Positions 61,260 through 64,000 of a stretch of 64,000 nucleotides of DNA are shown in pieces. The stretch lies in contig JAHHRU010000002.1 of the NCBI GenBank assembly GCA_020025635.1, positions 62,001 to 126,000 on the forward strand, read 5' to 3'. This DNA comes from Allofournierella sp. GTDB lineage: Bacteria > Bacillota > Clostridia > Oscillospirales > Ruminococcaceae. Made by a program: the position numbers and the translations under genes. Under the pieces are notes generated by a model. That model was given only the letters and a program-made list of their open reading frames with translations. It was not told the origin of the DNA and ran no database searches. Numbering within the stretch: position 1 is the first letter of the stretch; every line of letters starts with the position of its first letter.

Positions 61260-61997
61260 TCAAAGCAGCAGCTCCAGAGCCATCATGGCCGCAAAGCCCA
61301 GCACCACGCAGAAAGGGCCTTCCTCTTCTTTGGCCGCCTCGGGCAGCAGCTCCTGGACCGTGACGCACACCATGGTGCCCGCCGCAAGGCTCAGCAGCCA
61401 CGGCATGGCCCCCAGCAGCCGGTCGGCCAAAAGGCCCGCCAAAAGCGCCCCCAGCGGCTCCACCACCGCACTGGCGCAGCCCTTCCAGAAGGCCGCAGGC
61501 CGCCCGCAGCCGGTGCCCCGGGCCGAAAAGCTCACAGCCGCTCCCTCCGGGATGTTCTGCACACCGATCCCCAGCGAAAGCCCCACGGCCCCCGCCACCC
61601 AGCCCGCCTGCCCTTCCAGCGCAAGCGCACCGGCAAGGCCCACCGCCATGCCCTGGGGCAGGTTGTGCAGGGCCATGGCCATTGCCACACGGGCTCCGCC
61701 GCCTTCCAGAAGGTTGCCCGCCAGCTGTTCGGTGAGCATCAAAAACGCCGCCCCCAGAACCAGCCCCGCCGAAGCCGCCAGCCAGCCCTTCTGCCCCTGT
61801 GCCGACGCATCCTCGATGGCGGGCTCCAGCAAGCCAAACACGCTTACCGCAAGCATCACCCCTGCCGCCAGCCCCAAAACCCCCTTGCGCAGCCGGGCCC
61901 GGCTCCTGCCCGCAGAAACAAACACCATCGCCGACCCCAGCACCGTACAGACGCAGGGGAACAGATCCATCAAAAGCGCAGCCGCTGTGCGATCCAT
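61260..61997 (-). CDS. ZIP-family divalent metal transporter
   Basis: 245 residues, about eight membrane segments. HNLPQGMAVGLAGALA and GIGVQNIPEGAAVSF are the paired metal-binding helices of ZIP proteins (ZupT/GufA branch), with His, Asn and Glu ligands. Imports zinc or other divalent metals. High local G+C. The ATG has GGGGG(A)GA as ribosome site. Not clearly linked to its neighbours. Confidence 0.9.
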   Translation of the reverse strand: MDRTAAALLMDLFPCVCTVLGSAMVFVSAGRSRARLRKGVLGLAAGVMLAVSVFGLLEPAIEDASAQGQKGWLAASAGLVLGAAFLMLTEQLAGNLLEGGGARVAMAMALHNLPQGMAVGLAGALALEGQAGWVAGAVGLSLGIGVQNIPEGAAVSFSARGTGCGRPAAFWKGCASAVVEPLGALLAGLLADRLLGAMPWLLSLAAGTMVCVTVQELLPEAAKEEEGPFCVVLGFAAMMALELLL

Positions 61998-62144
61998 TCC
62001 GTCTCCCCCCTTTTCTCCTCACTGTATCCATGCAAGGCCAAAAGGGTGCATCCCGGTGCACAGCTGCTTTGGGGGCAGTTTTGCGTTTTGGGAAAGGTCC
62101 TCCGGGTTTTCCACAGAAAGGCCCCTTCTTTGTTCAAAACCTGG

Positions 62145-62188
62145 CGAAAAAGAAAAGAGCGGAAGTTTTTTCTTCCGCTCTTTTCTTT
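62145..62188. terminator. Terminator at the end of the CYTH gene
   Basis: 15-bp perfect stem 62151-62165 with 62172-62186, followed on the minus strand by CTTTTTC. Confidence 0.88.
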
Positions 62189-62681
62189 ACCGGATCTCGC
62201 CCCGGGTGGCGGCCCAATAGGCTGCCATGCTCTGGCCGGGGGTGCCGGTCACTTCGTTGGAAAGATATTCCGCCAGCTCACCCGGCTGCCAGGCAAGGGC
62301 CTGTTCCCGGGTGGCAAATTCCACCTCGGCATAGAAAAATTCGCCGGGCTGACCTGCATCCACCTGATTTGCCTCCAGCACCAGCCCCCCTTCCAGGATG
62401 TAGCGCTTTTGGAGCTTTTCAATGAGGGGTTTTCCGATGAATTTCTGCAGCCGCTCAAACAGCTCCGGGCCGATCTCGGTTTCGATTTCTTCCCGGGCAA
62501 GGCCGTCTGCACCGGCCGGACCCTTGAAGCAGAGCACATAGGCCGTGCGGTCCGGGCCGGCTTCTTCGCGGATGCGCACCGTGGGATGCAGGCTGATGTA
62601 CCCTTGCTTCATACGGTATTCCGCAGCCGGTTTTTTTCCTTCCGGCCAGCCGCTGGTGAGCCATTTGCGTTCGATTTCCAT
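62187..62681 (-). CDS. CYTH-domain protein (triphosphate tunnel metalloenzyme)
   Basis: 164 residues. Starts with EIERKW, the ExExK-type signature of the CYTH fold, followed by alternating strands rich in Arg, Lys and Glu (VRIREE, KGPAG, EIETEI, EVEFATREQA) that line a triphosphate tunnel. Many bacterial members are inorganic triphosphatases; others are adenylyl or thiamine triphosphatase types. Function not fixed by sequence. Confidence 0.85.
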   Translation of the reverse strand: MEIERKWLTSGWPEGKKPAAEYRMKQGYISLHPTVRIREEAGPDRTAYVLCFKGPAGADGLAREEIETEIGPELFERLQKFIGKPLIEKLQKRYILEGGLVLEANQVDAGQPGEFFYAEVEFATREQALAWQPGELAEYLSNEVTGTPGQSMAAYWAATRGEIR

Positions 62682-62784
62682 AACGATTTTCCTTTCGTTT
62701 CCTTCATTTGGGCAAAGTCCGGGTCATTTTATTCATTATACCGCATTTGCCCCGGAAAGAATAGTCATACTTCCGCCGGCCGTG

Positions 62785-62813
62785 TTGACGGAAGGGGCCG
62801 AACATTCTATAAT
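62785..62813 (+). promoter_or_regulatory. Promoter of glutamine synthetase III
   Basis: TTGACG (62785-62790), 17-base spacer, TATAAT (62808-62813), about 30 bases before the ribosome site. Confidence 0.7.
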
Positions 62814-62846
62814 GCAAAAGAAAGCATGTTTAAAGGAGGAAAATCC

Positions 62847-64000
62847 ATGTCACCTGCGGATACCAAGGAAATCTACGGCTCGCTGGTTTTCAACGAGCAT
62901 GTGATGAAGGAACGGCTGCCCAGCGCTACTTATAAAAGCTTGAAGGCCACCGTGCAGAAAGGTCAGCCCCTGGACCTGGACGTGGCCAATGTGGTGGCCA
63001 GCGTCATGCGGGACTGGGCCATTGAAAAAGGCGCGACCCATTACACCCACTGGTTCCAGCCGCTCACCGGCATCACCAGCGAAAAGCACGACAGCTTCAT
63101 CAGCCCTATGAAGGACGGCACCGCCATCATGGAATTTTCCGGCAGCGCCCTGGTTCGGGGCGAGCCTGACGCATCCAGCTTCCCCTCCGGCGGCCTGCGT
63201 GCCGTTGCCGAGGCCCGGGGCTACACCACCTGGGACCCCACCAGCTACGCCTTTGTGAAGGACAACACCCTTTGCATCCCCACCGCGTTCTGCAGCTGGA
63301 CCGGCGAAGCGCTGGACAAAAAGACCCCCCTTCTGCGCAGCATGAAGGCGGTGAGCGATCAGGCCTGCCGTATCCTGCACCTGTTCGGCAAGGACATTCC
63401 GCATATTGATGTGACCGTTGGCCCCGAGCAGGAATATTTCCTCATCAAAAAAGAGCATTATGAGAAGCGCCAGGATCTGATCCTTACCGGCCGCACCCTT
63501 TTTGGGGCCACCCCCGCCAAGGGCCAGGAGCTGGAAGAACACTATTTCGGCGCACTGCGGCCCGAGGTTTCGTCCTTCATGCAGGACCTGGACCGGGAGC
63601 TGTGGAAGCTGGGCGTTGCCGCCAAGACCCGCCACAACGAGGCCGCCCCCGCCCAGCATGAGCTGGCCCCCATCTTTGACCGCTGCAACGTGGCCGTGGA
63701 CCACAACCTGCTCACCATGGAAATGATGAAGCGGATCGCCCCGAAGCACGGCCTTGTGTGCCTTCTGCACGAAAAGCCCTTTGCCGGTGTGAACGGCAGC
63801 GGCAAGCACGACAACTGGTCGCTTTCCGCCCCGCACATGAACCTGCTGGACCCGGGCGACACCCCCATGGACAATCTGCAGTTCCTCATCTTCTTTGCCG
63901 CTGTCATCAAGGCAGTGGATGAGTATCAGGATCTTCTGCGCATGTGCATTGCCGGTGCCGGCAACGAGCACCGCCTGGGCGGCGGCGAGGCACCTCCGGC
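62847..64000 (+). CDS. glnN: Glutamine synthetase type III (5' part; cut by right edge)
   Basis: About 384 N-terminal residues are visible of an enzyme that is usually about 700. Starts at ATG after AAAGGAGG with MSPADTKEIYGSLVFNEHVM. THYTHWFQPLTG, TVGPEQEYFLI, AKTRHNEAAPAQHELAPIF and HEKPFAGVNGSGKHDNWS are GS III signatures, including metal and ammonia site residues. Makes glutamine from glutamate, ammonia and ATP. Runs off the window in frame with no break seen. Confidence 0.95.
   Translation, partial: MSPADTKEIYGSLVFNEHVMKERLPSATYKSLKATVQKGQPLDLDVANVVASVMRDWAIEKGATHYTHWFQPLTGITSEKHDSFISPMKDGTAIMEFSGSALVRGEPDASSFPSGGLRAVAEARGYTTWDPTSYAFVKDNTLCIPTAFCSWTGEALDKKTPLLRSMKAVSDQACRILHLFGKDIPHIDVTVGPEQEYFLIKKEHYEKRQDLILTGRTLFGATPAKGQELEEHYFGALRPEVSSFMQDLDRELWKLGVAAKTRHNEAAPAQHELAPIFDRCNVAVDHNLLTMEMMKRIAPKHGLVCLLHEKPFAGVNGSGKHDNWSLSAPHMNLLDPGDTPMDNLQFLIFFAAVIKAVDEYQDLLRMCIAGAGNEHRLGGGEAPP

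Overview
The window reads as chromosomal DNA of a gut-type Gram-positive anaerobe of the Clostridia, most like the Oscillospiraceae (Faecalibacterium/Gemmiger/Subdoligranulum type). This is inferred from the [4Fe-4S]-type serine dehydratase in two subunits, a glycine riboswitch, glutamine synthetase III, YesM/YesN-type sugar regulators, lipoproteins and strong Gram-positive Shine-Dalgarno sites in a fairly GC-rich background. No tRNA, rRNA, CRISPR array or intact insertion sequence was seen.

Left part (1-30.2 kb): a gliding-type ABC exporter (gldA/F/G-like, left edge cut), an OmpR two-component pair, a glycine riboswitch in front of an alanine/glycine symporter, sdaAB-sdaAA, an L-fucose operon (aldolase, mutarotase, kinase, isomerase) with a divergent AraC regulator, a potential structured RNA followed by potABCD, a polysaccharide deacetylase, and a sugar-import locus. 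The import locus holds YesN/YesM regulators, a binding lipoprotein, two permeases, a cytoplasmic GH110-like beta-helix enzyme and a Gfo/Idh oxidoreductase. Fucose catabolism beside a GH110-like enzyme suggests use of host-type fucosylated or galactosylated glycans.

Middle (30.2-37.4 kb): a more A+T-rich block with a VncRS/BceRS-like two-component system and a MacB-like ABC transporter, looking acquired; then a 500-base stretch of back-to-back inverted repeats; then an orphan ABC substrate-binding lipoprotein preceded by a Phe-rich candidate leader peptide and a strong terminator.

The most interesting region is 37.6-55.8 kb: one run of 14 minus-strand genes from a promoter near 55.73 kb to a terminator near 37.65 kb. 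It encodes glycosyltransferases, UDP-ManNAc and UDP-ManNAcA synthesis (wecB, wecC), a methyltransferase with a long coiled coil (WbdD-like in layout), a TagGH/Wzm-Wzt-type exporter, and a five-gene tail module: MBOAT acyltransferase, SGNH (DltD/AlgX-like) protein, amino-acid adenylating ligase (DltA-like), type III PLP decarboxylase and an acyl carrier protein. I propose that this is a Dlt-like wall-glycan decorating system in which a carrier-bound (or free) dicarboxylic amino acid is decarboxylated, as in butirosin BtrJ/BtrK/BtrI, before transfer outside the cell.

Right part (55.8-64 kb): an APC amino-acid permease with an amidohydrolase, a small membrane TPR protein, a HAD-like remnant, NAD(P)HX dehydratase, a ZIP metal transporter, a CYTH protein and the start of glutamine synthetase III (cut by the right edge).
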